The notes under the pieces are model-generated. The model searched no databases. It was not told the DNA's origin and saw only the letters and a program-made list of their open reading frames with translations. Made by a program: the position numbers and the translations under genes. From assembly GCA_009617715.1 (NCBI GenBank), contig VTFK01000155.1, forward strand, positions 186,001 through 250,000: a DNA stretch of 64,000 nt, in the 5' to 3' direction. This stretch comes from Plectrocnemia conspersa (Eukaryota; Arthropoda; Insecta; Trichoptera; Polycentropodidae). Positions 26,160 to 38,250 of the stretch are shown here, piece by piece (the first letter of the stretch is position 1; each line of letters starts with the position of its first letter).

Positions 26160-27060
26160 AAACTGACAGTATAGTACATTATACTGTAGCCTAACTCAAA
26201 CTTTTATAGGAATACATTTTTTTAGATAACCTATTTGTGCTTATATTTATAAAATTAGATGAAATTATTCTTGTCATAAATAAATTTATATTTCTTTTAT
26301 ATTTAACAGCAAAAATTATTTGAGTTAGGTTTGTTTAGAGTATATTATAACGTAACTCAAATATTTATATTAACACACTTTTACAAACATTACGTATTTG
26401 TATTTATTTTTATGAAATTAGGTGTACATGCATTTTATTTTATAAATCTATGTCAAATAAAGTTATTTTAATACATTGTAATATTTTTCACATAGGTTAG
26501 AATATGTTAGATATTGCACCGTAAGCTATTTCACTTCTACTCAAAACCTTTATTAACATTTTTTTTAATGTACACATGCATTTAGTTTTATAAAATTGGT
26601 TTATATTAAACTATTTTAATGCATAATAAAATCGTAGTAAATAAATTTATAATATTTTTTACATATAGGTACACCAAATAATTTGAGTTAGGCTTGGTTA
26701 GGGTTATAACGTAGCATAACTCAGCCTTACACAAATTTTTATAATAACACATTTTTTAAACATGATTTCTTGCATTTATATTTATGAAAGTATGCTTAGG
26801 ATGCATTTTTTATTAGATTAAGTTATTTTAATGCGTAGTAAAAAAAAATTTCAGTAGTTGTTTTTTTATGTATATAATTGCAAAAGTATTTTGAGCTATG
26901 CTAGGTTAGGGTACATTATATCGTAGCCTAACACAGCCTAACTTAAGCTTTAATTATATATAAACAATAATTATTCTGTAAAATAATATATTTATATTTT
27001 GAAAATTAAGTACAAATGCACTTAATTTTATTAAGTTCAGATGTACATAAATCTTTTTTG
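26160..27060 (+). repeat. Diverged tandem array, about five units
   Basis: Related cores begin near 26168, 26322, 26491, 26684 and 26892, so spacing grows from about 154 to 208 bp. The best core reads GCTAGGTTAGGGTACATTAT then CGTAGCCTAAC, an interrupted palindrome. Others are variants such as GTTTAGAGTATATTATAACG. After each core comes an AT-rich spacer with a shared TTTATATTTATGAAA / ATGCATT / AGTTATTTTAATGC order. A related core lies inverted at 56330-56380. This is old satellite-like or nested-MITE DNA. Confidence 0.7.
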
Positions 27061-27539
27061 CGGGAAAAAAAAATTATTCACACAAAAATAATTTTATATT
27101 TTCGGGTATGTTGAAAAATATTTACCAAACGTAAGACTCTTTGATTTTTATTTAATTCAAGTAAAACAAATGAGTTCAAAATATTAATAATAAATATAAA
27201 CAAATAAATTTAAATAATCAAAATCTCAACGTTTCAGTACAACATTAATTTGTCATAGTCTCCTGCTTTTAATCAAAGTATCACAAAACGAAAATTCTCG
27301 TTTTCTGCATAAATGATAATTCTGGAATGTTACGGAATTATCTCATACCACATCGCGATCATAAGCTACGATTTAGAAAAAATAAAAGTCTGCAATAAAG
27401 AATGTAAGTTATAAATATATAATCTAATCTATCTAGTCTATAACGTTAATATTTTATTAATTTTAGAATATTAAGGTAAGCTAATTAATATAATATTTAT
27501 CATATATTGATTTTTGATATATTAAAATATTATATAATA

Positions 27540-27900
27540 GCGAATCAATTCGTTAAAACCACAGGAACGGAAACGCACGTCTGATTAACCTGGAATATCG
27601 ATAAATAATCCCATCGCAATAAATCCGCAATAAGGACACTCGTTAACGTTAAAAAAAACCCTCGGTCGATTCGCGTCGAGATTTTCGCACCCTCTACCAA
27701 CCCTTCGTGATCCTTGTCGGTGTTTTTTAACATATATATGTATATATTCCCTTTCTCCTTATCAGCCGCCAAAATCCGTCTGCGAGCCCCGCAGTCTCGA
27801 GAAATTTATTTTGCATGGCTGACTGGGTCTTCTCCAGCGGCGTTATCTCTAGCCCCCGGATTTTTATTTTCGCGGCTGTAAATATTTTAAATGCAAAATC
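27540..27900. promoter_or_regulatory. GC-rich block immediately upstream of candidate exon
   Basis: A CpG-rich block that ends only about 20 bp before the acceptor of the 27918 exon. It contains overlapping minus frames of 75 and 65 codons without family resemblance. Elevated G+C in the intron beside a small exon is common around regulated exons, so splicing-control or enhancer sequence is plausible. Confidence 0.3.
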
Positions 27901-27917
27901 CGAAACGTTGTTTACAG

Positions 27918-27996
27918 GGATCACACGAGCTGGAGGAAATATCTGTGGTCAGCGGTCCCTTTAGCACTGCACCCAATGGACCCGGGTTCACATCAG
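27918..27996 (+). CDS. Candidate internal coding exon (79 bp), unidentified gene
   Basis: The block is preceded by GTTGTTTACAG (acceptor) and followed by GTGAGT at 27997-28002, a consensus donor. Its 79 bp are open in two frames. The frame entering in phase 0 and leaving in phase 1 encodes 26 residues, beginning GSHELEEISVV and ending GPGFTSG across the splice. It is acidic then Ser/Pro/Gly-rich, a texture typical of disordered regions of regulatory proteins. The alternative frame (DHTSWRKYLW...) is also open and ends in phase 0. The upstream flank is a GC-rich island; the downstream flank turns AT-rich at once. I do not recognise the gene. No neighbouring exon is visible, so it would sit between very large introns. 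Confidence 0.5.
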
Positions 27997-28002
27997 GTGA
28001 GT

Positions 28003-29190
28003 CACTATTTTTATTATTATGTCGGTACTGTAACCACGTTCCTATGGTTCGATTTTGGTACACCGTTTTCACACTTCAATTTGATATTCTTATGTTGTAA
28101 CATAAATATTTACATACATACAAGTTAGGTGGTAGTATAGTAAAGAGACTTATATGATAGTGTAAAACTATAATTTAATAATTTGATGTTTAGCGATATT
28201 AATAAATATCAAAAACACTATTGCTTATTTATAAATTTTTTTTTTAATAACATTACAATTTTATACTGTTTGGTTTTGATGCTGAAATTTGTATTTTCCT
28301 ATATAGGATTTCTGATTAAGTTATTATTTAAAAATAATATTTTAATCGTTTTAACGCATTAAATTAAAAATGCTGTGCTAAAACATGCAATAAATTTCTC
28401 ACAATATTCTTAAAATTTAAATTTGTCATTACTTTCCAAATTTGAGTGTAGTGATTAATCTAAAAAACATTATATTTAATCATAAACAACACTAATAACG
28501 AACTATTTAAACAATAACTTTTATAGTTTTACCAAAAAATGTATTGCTATGTATCTTAACTAAATTCTAACTTTGATTTTTTACTGCGAAGCATATATAT
28601 TATACATGCTAAATGCTTTTATATATTATTATTTTTTTTTTTTATTCTTTTTTTTTTTTCAATAAAAAATATTTTTATACATTAAAAGGCATCTGTATCT
28701 ATAACGAATACCAATAAATGCTGGAGTATTTCAAAATGAATTTCTAGGCCTTTTATTATTTATTATATAGTGGATAGTGATTTATGGAAAAAAATATTAG
28801 TATGAGTTGCTAGAATTTTTTAATTATTAAATTCCTTGTAGTAAGAAACTGTATGATTTTTATTAATTAAAACTACTGGTTTATTTAGACTAATAATTTA
28901 ATTGAGCGTATAGTGTACAGTCAAATCATAACATTACTTTTCTAGACTTCTGTTCGATTTAAATGTTCACTTTATTTAAAAAAAGGTCATAGTTATCAAG
29001 AATTTCTAGAATTTCTTTAAATAAACTCTCCATTTTTATATAAAATGTATGTTACACACCAAAGGAAATATCTTCTTTTATTTCCATCATAAATTTGGGC
29101 GAAATTTTCAAATTTACTTGAGATAGCAATATACATCAAATAAATTTGGAAATGCCTAGCAAAAAATTTGAACGTATGGTCTTCGTATAT
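28003..29190. other. AT-rich tract with poly-T runs
   Basis: Contains long T runs near 28630-28660 and no recognisable exon or element. If the 27918 exon is real this is intron. Confidence 0.5.
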
Positions 29191-29199
29191 ACATATATC

Positions 29200-29470
29200 G
29201 GGTAGTCCCTTTTAGCACTTTTTGTCACACTTTTGTCGAAATATATTGCCGTTTCTTGCCTAGATCCCCGCAAATCGGCTTTCGGGTTGGATTCGCAGTC
29301 CGTTATTTGAACCTAACCTCACTTATTTAGGTTAACAGCCGCACACAGGCGGATATCAATCAAGCAGATTGAACAAATACGCCGACATTTCAATAAAACA
29401 ACAATAACATTAATCGCACATACGCGAATATATGCGAATTTAGCATTTTCCGCACGGGCGGTTTCGTCGT
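29200..29470. promoter_or_regulatory. GC-richer island, candidate regulatory DNA
   Basis: A compositional island with CpGs near 29260-29360 and 29440-29470, and the words AACCTAACCT and TTAGGTTAACAG. No coding frame was seen. Confidence 0.25.
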
Positions 29471-29750
29471 TAATTTTCCTCGCTAGTCGTCAATACGGAT
29501 ACTTCCTATATATTGATGATAATTTATATGTTTTTGATTGCTCGTTCAACATTAATGGAAGCATTATCGAATGAATGAGAAGTTTTTTATACATGTAATA
29601 TTCGGTGATTAGTAATTAATTCTTCCGACGACCGAAAATAACGAGAACAATCATTTGGAACTAATTTTAGTTAAATAAATAAAATAGTGAAATAAATCTT
29701 TTTATTAAAAAAATTGTCACAAATGTTTTTAAAAATCTGACAATCGTGCC

Positions 29751-29862
29751 TTAACCCTTAAATGCATGGTGCTGCAAATCTGCAACAATTTATTTAAGCA
29801 CTTATAACTAAGTCTACGTTCAATAAATAAACTCTATTGCAGTGTTACATATGTGTAACAAA
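29751..29862 (+). mobile_element. Possible piggyBac-type terminus
   Basis: TTAA at 29751-29754 is followed directly by CCCTTAAATGCATGG, then an inner palindromic stretch (GCAAATCTGCAAC). TGTTACA/TGTAACA arms lie at 29843-29860. PiggyBac elements insert at TTAA and often begin CCC, with internal inverted repeats. No matching opposite end or transposase sequence was found, so this may be coincidence. Confidence 0.25.
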
Positions 29863-30172
29863 CGCCGAGCCATTGTGCTTTCAAATTATTTTTATAGATA
29901 TCTCTGTGCGCGTGATAATGCCATTTAAAAAAAAAATGGTTGGGTGCAGATGTCATATTTTTGGGAATTTCAAAATTTGTTTTTATTGCTGCTAGTGGAT
30001 ATAAAACGAAATAAAATTAATTTATATACTCCTAAAAGATTAGTCTACCATTGTTCTGTTTCTATTTTTTTGAAATGGTGTAACTTTGCAGACAAAATAG
30101 ACACTAGAAAAGCTGGAAACAGTTTATTTATATCAATTACTTTTATTGTGCAAGTTGTATTCCGTTGACTAA

Positions 30173-30290
30173 ATACTGATAGAGAAACTGTGATTGTCAT
30201 CGCGATGTCTTCTGGACGATCCGCAGATGTCTCTTGTGTCAATGCGGGTCACTCTCGATTTGCCTCGGATTCTGTCTGCTGTTTAATTAT
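30173..30290 (+). repeat. Possible dispersed repeat, copy 2 of 2
   Basis: Matches 18221-18365 in the same orientation around TCTGGACGATCC, with GATG and TCTTG at the same offsets. It is GC-richer than the flanks. Confidence 0.35.
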
Positions 30291-30419
30291 AACCGCAGTA
30301 TAAATATCTTACCTTTATTAATTTTGAAACGCACGCCTACAAAAATTACTTATACATTGCATGGATTAACATTATCGCCCAAACAATGGGCCAACTTTAA
30401 CTCTTATCTGTTACTATAA

Positions 30420-33400
30420 AGATTGATTTTGAAAAGTGTGCTTATACAATAATGTGATTGGGTTACAGTTGCTCTCGTGTACTAGAAAGACTAGTAATAA
30501 ATATGCAATTATCACAATTAACAACGACCGTGGTACCTAATCGCAAACAATAATTACTAGCAATCATCGACGACTACAGCGAAAACTCTCGGACTCTCAA
30601 GCCATGCTATTTCGACTTCGGCGTCTGATACTGATAGCTACATATCTCTTTAAATATTTGTACAATAAATGGTTATCAGATATTTTGGCGTCTAACTGGC
30701 TCTTAACTTACCATCAACCAGCAGCAATCCCGAAAGTGTAATGTTATTAAAAGTTTGAAAGTAAATTTCGCGTACGCAGTTTGAGATAGTAGAGAGCGCG
30801 CTGGTTCTGTTGCAATCTGTTAACAAACAATCTACTCAATGTGTACATAAATAATAAATCAATACGTACATACCTATATTCTTATATTGTATGTAATACA
30901 TATATATTTAGCAATATATCTACATAGGTATTTGTAGAGCTAAATATAGATATATGCGTATGCATAGTTTCTCACTGTCATCGTTATTTTTAAAACTTGA
31001 ACTAGTTTTCTTCAAGTCTTTTTTCGCTGTGTATTGTGTGACTATGACAAATATATGAAACGAAGAACTTTCATGATATGAAGTGCAAGCTATATATATA
31101 AGAATATCAAAATACACCAATATCTCTACAGATATAACATCTTACATTATTTTAGAATTTTTATAAAAATAGCGGATTTGCATTTAAAAAATTATGTATC
31201 TTACTTTTTTGTAAACCGTAAATATTAATTACTGATACACAGGTAAATTAAATTTTATATTACATATGACACATCATGTGTTAAGCGAGCAACAGCTTTA
31301 TTTACATGAGACTGATTACTTTGTAGTTTAGTGGTTCTCAAGTTCTTCAATAGGTATTAAATATTTTAAATTTACTTATTGTTTTTTTTCGAATAAAGGT
31401 AAATTTTAAATTTATATATATTCAACATAATTGTCAATAAAAAAAGATCGTTGTATTTAATTTCAATTATTTTTAATGATGAGTATACATTTCTTCGTGC
31501 ACTCTAAAAAGAAATGTGTAGAATTTCCTTTTATATTAGGTACATTTTTTGGCGTATTCTTTTTGCTCCTGTCGTTTCGCACGATATCTAACACGCTTCA
31601 TTGCATAATTTGTTCTGAAATGTATTTTTTCGACATTATGCAAATTATCAACATTTTTATTCTCTAATAAAAATAGCTACATGTGTATTATTATATAAAA
31701 AAATCTCAAACAATATAAAATCAGATAATATTACTCGACCGATACTTATTCCCGTTGTCCCTGTTCGACGTTCGAACAATAATTTATTGTGTCATTGTCT
31801 GAAAACAACTGATTTATGGTTCTGTTGTAACTTGAAACCCCGGAATTGAGTTCTAATAATTCTCTCGTATATAAATTATCAAAAGGACAGCGATAAAGCT
31901 CATTTCCAGCGCAAAAAAGCCTAACAATCGATGAAATTTATATACGAAACGTTCTATATTAGCACAACGGAACTGAAAATTTCCGCAATTTGTAATAATG
32001 CGCGAATGCTTGAATTAATGCATTCAGAATAATAATATATTTAATATTCTCACCTAACTGAATTCGAGGCAAGCTCGTTTGAATGATTCCGTGTACTAAA
32101 TGCGCTTTGTGCAGCAATTTATAGTACTATTATGTTTCAAACTATGAAACTAAATTAATGTAAATTGTTGTATATACAATATATGTGCGGTTTATTCGAG
32201 TTATATTGCTGCGTTAGATGCGCTTCGTAATTAGGTAAGGACGATATTAATTAGATTGAATATTTGGCAACTTAAATTATTTGTGTAATTCAATTACTAA
32301 ACAAAATTGAATCGAAGCTCCTTTCAATATAATTTATATTATTGAAACGCTGTGCGAATAATTTAATTCTAGACAGGCGAGAGATTCTGTGCTCTACATA
32401 GTTTAAAATAACATACTTTTTAAAAAGCTGGGTAGTACTGGGTGATTCACTAAGAAATTAGTTATAAAAGTTTATTTGTAAACCAATAATATTGCAAAAT
32501 ATTCAAGAAACAAGTGGTAGAAAAATATCTTATAATTTAAGCGAGTGGCATAAATTTTTGGAAACGCGTCAACACAAATCGCGTGAAAATTCTTTTCAAA
32601 TTGTTTACTGATGTTAGACTTCAGTTAGCTCAGATTTGTTTGTTGTTTTTGATAGTAAATTTGGATTTACTGATAGTAAATCTGAATTCCTAGAAGTAGC
32701 GAAAGAGTACTAATTTAGTAGATCTATTAGGTTACTAGAAAATAATCGTGGTTTTTGTTTAATAAATTTGAATATGTAATTTCAACGTGTTTATGTTATT
32801 ACTATTTTTAAGTAAAGTTTTTACAAAGTTTTTTATTAATATTTTGTTTTAAATTGGTTAAAAAATTAAAGATAAAAAATAAAAAATGCTTTTACGCATT
32901 CAAAAGACTGAATAAAATGTTTACCAGTGGTTTCTAATATGACCGAAATACACAGAATTCGTTCGTTGAACAAAACAAAATGTTAAAAAGGTTCACATTT
33001 GATTATTGTTTAGCGCTTATCGCAAAAACAGGTATGCGTCGCAAATTTTTGTAAAGTTTGTGTTACGTTTTTGTATTTGTCGTTTTAAGACGTAAAGATT
33101 TTATTTGAGTCAATTTAATATTTTGATCGCGGTTGATTTATTTATAATTATTTAATTATTATGAAAATTCGCACAAAAAAAGCCGATAGAGATCCGATCT
33201 TAATCAAATTCGTTTCAATCATTATTAGCTATTTTATATACAAAAAAATTCGATACAATTATGTATTTAAAATATACCAATAATTGTCCTGAATAAACTA
33301 AATCGTAGTTGATCTAAATTCTACTAATTTAATAAAGTTGAAATGACGTCCCTGATCAAAAAGTATGTTATAATAAATTCGGCATTTTCTTTTTGACGCC

Positions 33401-33770
33401 CTTATTTATCACAGCAAATTTTATAAAATTTTAAAAGTTTAACGAATATTAAATTAATTATTAATAACGAATAATTATTTTTGCGTTAACCGGTTAAGTG
33501 AAAAAATATCAGTAAAAACCGAGAAAAAAAATTACGAATATATTTGATCCATTTTTTATTCAATATACGAATAGTTGAAAACTACGAAGATTACAAGGTT
33601 GAACATACACAAAATGAAACTTAGCTTTAATTTTCATTTAAGTATAATTTTCTTTAGTAAAAATCTTGACAAGAAGCGAGTTTTTTTTTCAAAAAAAAAG
33701 TTCCTGACTATTTTACGTATATTATTTGTCATGTCTGTCAAATATGTCAGATGGTCTAAGTAAATCGTTT
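30420..33770. other. Mostly AT-rich tract with minor mixed patches
   Basis: Patches at about 30520-30800, 31735-31900 and 32150-32260 have somewhat higher G+C. None carries a plausible exon. Several 60-70 codon frames on both strands look like chance. No transposon motif was recognised. Confidence 0.45.
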
Positions 33771-33774
33771 AAGT

Positions 33775-34625
33775 CATCTGGTGTCGTCATATCTACATTC
33801 AAGTAGTTCGGTTGCCATTTTGTTTGGGTGGAGTTTTAGTCTGTCTTTGTATGTCGTGTATTTATTCGTTATTTCGTCTTTTATTAATTCGTTAATGTCG
33901 TTATACGGAACATACCAGGGAGCGTCGACTATCATTCGTAGAACTTTATTTTGGTATCTCTGGATGGTGGTGACAGTAGAAGCACAGACACTACCCTAAA
34001 GTTGAATCCCGTATGTTCATACTGGTTTGATAATTGACTTGTACATTAGTAATTTGTTTTCCAGTGTCATCTGGGATGTTCTTCCTATTATGCAGTACAT
34101 TTTTTGTAGTTGAATTCAAGTTGTTTCCTGTTCAGATATATTCCCAGGTATTGACCTCTTTTTTTTGCTGTAATATTTGACCATTTAGCAAAACATTTGG
34201 GCGGTTAGGTTAAATGCGTTTGTCATATTTGCTTGCATTCCCAAATTTTTATCCATTGTTCGATTTCATTAAGGTTTTTCAGGAGGTTTTCTGACGCTTT
34301 CATAGAAACGATCACAAATATCATCTTTGGGAGATCAGCTGTATGTATAAGGTAGAGCACCGGTTGCAATACACTTCTCTATGAAACTCCAGAGTTGATT
34401 TTTTTCTCAGCACCATGCACTCCGCGTTGACTTTCATACAAATATATCTACATTTTATGTAGGATTCTAATATTTTATAAATTTTGTTTAGCAGGTTTAC
34501 TATTATCTTTGTGCCAGACTTTGTCAAAAGTCTGATTGATATATATGAATCTAACGGTGCAGTACCTTTTGCCATCAAAAACATTGCTGATTTTTTTTAT
34601 AATCCTATGGGCGATTTTTGAATCC
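33775..34625 (-). pseudogene. Jockey-clade non-LTR retrotransposon ORF2 relic
   Basis: Reading the minus strand from 34625 down gives, in correct order, RT landmarks of jockey-like elements. FIYINQTFDKVWH (about 34550-34512) stands for FLDISQAFDKVWH with its catalytic Asp. GVS*RSVLQPVLYLIHTADL (about 34405-34335) stands for GVPQGSVLGPxLYxxYTxDL. Then ASENLLKNLNEIEQWIKIW, GQYLGIYLNR, and a thumb/C-terminal part with LLMYKSIIKPVWTYGIQL, IQRYQNKVLRMIVDAPWYVP and YTTYKDRLKLHPN. The stretch normally holding FADD is deleted, and stops and frameshifts interrupt the frame. It is therefore a 5'-truncated, inactive copy. The C-terminal part is the best preserved. Confidence 0.88.
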
Positions 34626-35215
34626 AAATTAGTGATCTGGAATAATTATTTTCTTTTCAACTTTTGGGTTTATTCATTGATGTAACAGTTCTTAGATATA
34701 ATTAAACCTGCAAATCATCGCAATTGGTTTATGCAACAAGATGAGCTAGAAAAAAGAAACTTCATTCAGCTCGACAAAGCAAACAAAAGCACATGTTATA
34801 TAGACTTACATTTATTTTGGTTATCAAATTCGTGCCTTGTTTTTGCATACTTTACTGGAGAAATAAATATAAATTAGATTTAACACCAACATATTGTTTT
34901 AGTATGAAAATCTCAAAAAAGTTGTTAGTTAGGTTAGATTAGTTTTCGGTAAGCGATTCAGTATTTATGATTTTAGTAATAATTTTATACTTCAATATTT
35001 TTATGTATTTTTATATGCAATACGAGTTTATAGTTCTGTCACGATTAAGCTTAATTTTACCAGGGACATATTTTTCTTGTACTTCATTTACATTCGTCTT
35101 ATTTCTATAATTGTGTAACTAATTTATTTTAAATTAATCGGTTATAATACATTATAAATAAAATAATATACAATTAAAACGTGAAAAGATTTAAAAATGA
35201 TTTTATAAATTTATG
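34626..35215. other. AT-rich tract flanking the jockey relic
   Basis: No further RT or endonuclease motif could be followed upstream (on the minus strand) of 34625, suggesting 5' truncation near there. Otherwise AT-rich. Confidence 0.5.
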
Positions 35216-35219
35216 ATAC

Positions 35220-35705
35220 CGTCTTTTCCAGAAGCACTTTTTACTTGCGCATATCTCCCAATAAATCAAACGCAGTCGTAAAATATTATGACATTAAAAA
35301 ATTGAAAAACTCTTCGTCGCTCGGGAAATTGTCACACATTTTCCGTTCGATTTTTTCGACGTCGTAATATTATTTTCGACTCAACACACATCTCGCAAAC
35401 TGCCGACGCAAGAAAACACATTAGCGACGCCGTTACAACGGTTTCGCCGTTAATTTCCCGCCGTTGCACGCGCATGAATCGAAAAGTACGCGGACTATAT
35501 TGTGGCACATCGCTTTGGAGCGTTCTTGGGTCTATCGGTTAGGGATTTGCGGTTGTTTTGCTGAGACAAATTGGGTCTGAGCCGAATTGCTTTCGATTTT
35601 GTCGGATTAGATGCGTCCCTAACGGCGCTAACGAGCGGTGCTAACGCCTTACGCCTGCCGTAGTACAATAATAGCCCTCCTACTATCTCTCTCTCTCTTT
35701 CTCAT
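35220..35705. promoter_or_regulatory. CpG-rich island ending in a (CT)n GAGA-type tract
   Basis: A long CpG-rich block with repeated CGCCGTT words near 35420-35465 and TAACGCC/CTAACG words near 35620-35650. It ends with CTATCTCTCTCTCTCTTT (35683-35700), a GAGA-factor-type tract. No sustained reading frame. CpG density plus a GAGA tract is typical of arthropod promoters, enhancers or Polycomb elements, but function is inferred. Confidence 0.4.
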
Positions 35706-35805
35706 TTTCAAACACTGGCGCTAAATCAACACAATATAATTTGATTAGAATACTTTTCAACGCACATACAATTTTTTTCTTTTATTTGAGTTCGTCATAA
35801 GCTAA

Positions 35806-35860
35806 TACAGGGTAGGCCAAAAGTCACCGAAAAATATGAATATTTAATAACTCCTCTCTT
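35806..35860 (+). mobile_element. Mariner/Tc1-like terminal inverted repeat (one end)
   Basis: A TA dinucleotide is followed by CAGGGTAGGCCAAAAGTCAC at 35808. This is very close to the CAGGGTGGxCCAAAAGT start shared by several insect mariner/Tc1-type elements, which insert at TA. I found no inverted partner in the next few kilobases and no DDE transposase frame, so this is a truncated copy or a solo end. Confidence 0.5.
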
Positions 35861-37185
35861 TTTTGTTTCATGTTTACAATACTGAAATATATTAAACAGT
35901 ATATATAGAAAATATGTGTACTATATGTATATGTATTGGATGGGGAAAATAACATCATGTAAATAGAGTATATTTTCTGCTTTATACAAGTGTGCCCTTC
36001 ATAAGTTGTTTTGTAGAATCTTTGTGTTTCAAGTTTCAGTGCTCTGATTTCAGCTTAAGTATTGTTCTTCAGCTATTAAGATTAAACTGCTTGTTAAAAC
36101 AAGCACTTTTTTTAAAATAGTTTCATATGTATGAATCTAGTCAGATTTGTAAAATTGGATTTAACAATTAAATTGTTAGTTAAAGTCAAAAATATATACT
36201 AAGCCATCTCATCTCACATATTGCTCTATAGTTTGTCTGCATGTTACACTAGGTTTTAAAAATATTACAGCTATTCTTACAATGAACTTCTAATATAAAA
36301 AGGGTGATCAAAGTATATTCAAACCGAATTTTGGTCAATAGGAGAGCGCAAAAACATTTCTCAGAAGGCAAGAATTCACGTCAAAAGCAATAAAATCGTG
36401 TTGAAGCCGTGAACGCTTATTTGGTAACGAACATTTTTATATTCTTAAGACTTATAGATGAATAGATTAATATCACATTGTCATATTAAAAAAAATATTA
36501 TTTAATATTTTTGATTTAATTGAATTCATATGACATATCTATATAAATAATGCAACAGATACATATTTCATGACCACTAATGTACAACGTTTTTTGTATT
36601 TTGCTGAAAAATAAGTAAATATGATATCTGATATCGATGTTACAATATTTATGTGCATAATGTGATCAGAATACCTTTCTCATATAATATTACTGCTATC
36701 AATCGATTTGATATTATATGAATAATAATGTCGTTAAATCGAATATTCTTCCACAATACTACTTGAGTTTTTAATACCTATTCATGTTTTAACATGCTCA
36801 TTAAAAATAAAAAATTTGATATTCATAAACTTTACCCTCAAGTGGCATTGAAATTGATTAAAGTAGTTTTTGTACAATTGCAGCCACCACAATCAGCTCT
36901 TCATAAAAAAAACTATCATGATTATTGCTGATTAAAACTTAATCTTGCAGGTTTCTATTATTTTTAACTATTACGTTTTAAATAAATTTAATTCATATGT
37001 ATATAATTTGTGTTTTGAAAGCACCATAAATTATATACAGTAGCGTGCATTTAAAAATATTTGATAAAGGAATATATGTAGATAACTCTTATATGTTTGT
37101 TTAGAAAGGGAGGAATATGCAGTCGTTTAAGTGTCAAAATACTGTTGTTGATTGAATAAATGCAACTAACACATCTTAGGTAACT
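35861..37185. other. AT-rich tract, nothing recognised
   Basis: AT-rich with a slightly richer patch at 36300-36430. No matching mariner end, exon or repeat was seen. Confidence 0.5.
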
Positions 37186-37252
37186 ACAAAATACAGATTA
37201 TCTGTGGGTGTTATTTTATATTTCGAAATGGAAGGTATCCACTTCATTGACA
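37186..37252 (-). repeat. Dispersed repeat with conserved 18-bp core, copy 2 of 2
   Basis: The reverse complement contains AAGTGGATACCTTCCATT and the collinear flanking words CG.AATAT, CACCC.CAGAT and CTGTATTT seen at 17511-17590. Inverted relative to copy 1 and about 20 kb away. Confidence 0.6.
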
Positions 37253-38154
37253 TTGAGGGAGGTAGGTAAGAGGTAGAAAGTCACCCGATCGGTTTTTTAT
37301 CGTTTTACTCAAAAATCAGTAAAAAAATGATTTTAAAGATTTTTTTTTTGATAAATAAGCATAAAATATAATCTTAAATAAATGAAATTTAAAAATCAGA
37401 GTAATTAAACATAGTAACACAGTCATGTTCGTATATAAAAAAAAATTATATTCATTTCTGATTAACGCGTCCAAAGGGTTATTACCAATTTGCTAATTGT
37501 ACAATTAGGTAATACTTGCACGTAAAATGTGCATAAGTTTATTAAAATCCGAATCATAAAATAACGTCTGAAACGCATACTTGATATTAAATTTCAATTT
37601 GCAAAAACAGTATAAATTTTCGTAGAATCATCGTATTTTCATTACGTTTTCTAGGATGGACAAAAAGCTTCTCCTCGCTCACCACAGAAATAGACATTAT
37701 TATAAAAAAAATTAACAGAAATACACGAAAATGTTTCGACACATATTATATTTTTAATTAAAAACAATTCAATTTAAATTTTGTGGATCTTGTCATAAAT
37801 TGTAGTAATTTATTCAAATTCCAACTAAATTAATTTATGTTTTCCAAATAAGCGGTTTTACGTAATTAGGATTAGGAATTTGCTCAAGTATTCCACACTC
37901 CACACCAATTATTAACAGCAATGTTAAATTGCACGGTGTGCTTCAGTCACTAGCTATTATAATATTTACTAGTCATTACGTATTCGTGCATTGTATGCGA
38001 AATTTGTATGGCGTAGGTTTTAAGCTGTCTTTTTAACTGATTTTGTATTCATTCATATACTATATATACATATGCAGCGATTCACTGCGCTAGTTTGATT
38101 GTCTTGCTATTCAAATGCACAAACTGGAAACTTGGCCGGAGCTGTGCAAAAGAG

Positions 38155-38250
38155 AAAAAAGTATATAAATATATACATATATACACAGACACACATATAT
38201 GTATATTTATATATGTATATATATACATACACGTGTGTGTGCGCTATCAA
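38155..38250. repeat. TA/CA low-complexity tract
   Basis: Alternating ATAT, ACATAC and CACACA/GTGTGT words with partial dyad symmetry about 38195, ending CACGTGTGTGTGCGC. Simple-sequence DNA. Confidence 0.7.

Noticed and set aside
30655..30710. ATTTTGGCGTCTAACTGGCT read as an LTR end plus primer-binding site
   Set aside because: No matching second LTR, no gag/pol reading frame and no clear tRNA 3'-end complementarity.
31776..31790. ACAATAATTTATTGT palindrome as a paired Sox site
   Set aside because: Seven-base AT-rich dyads are expected several times in the window by chance.
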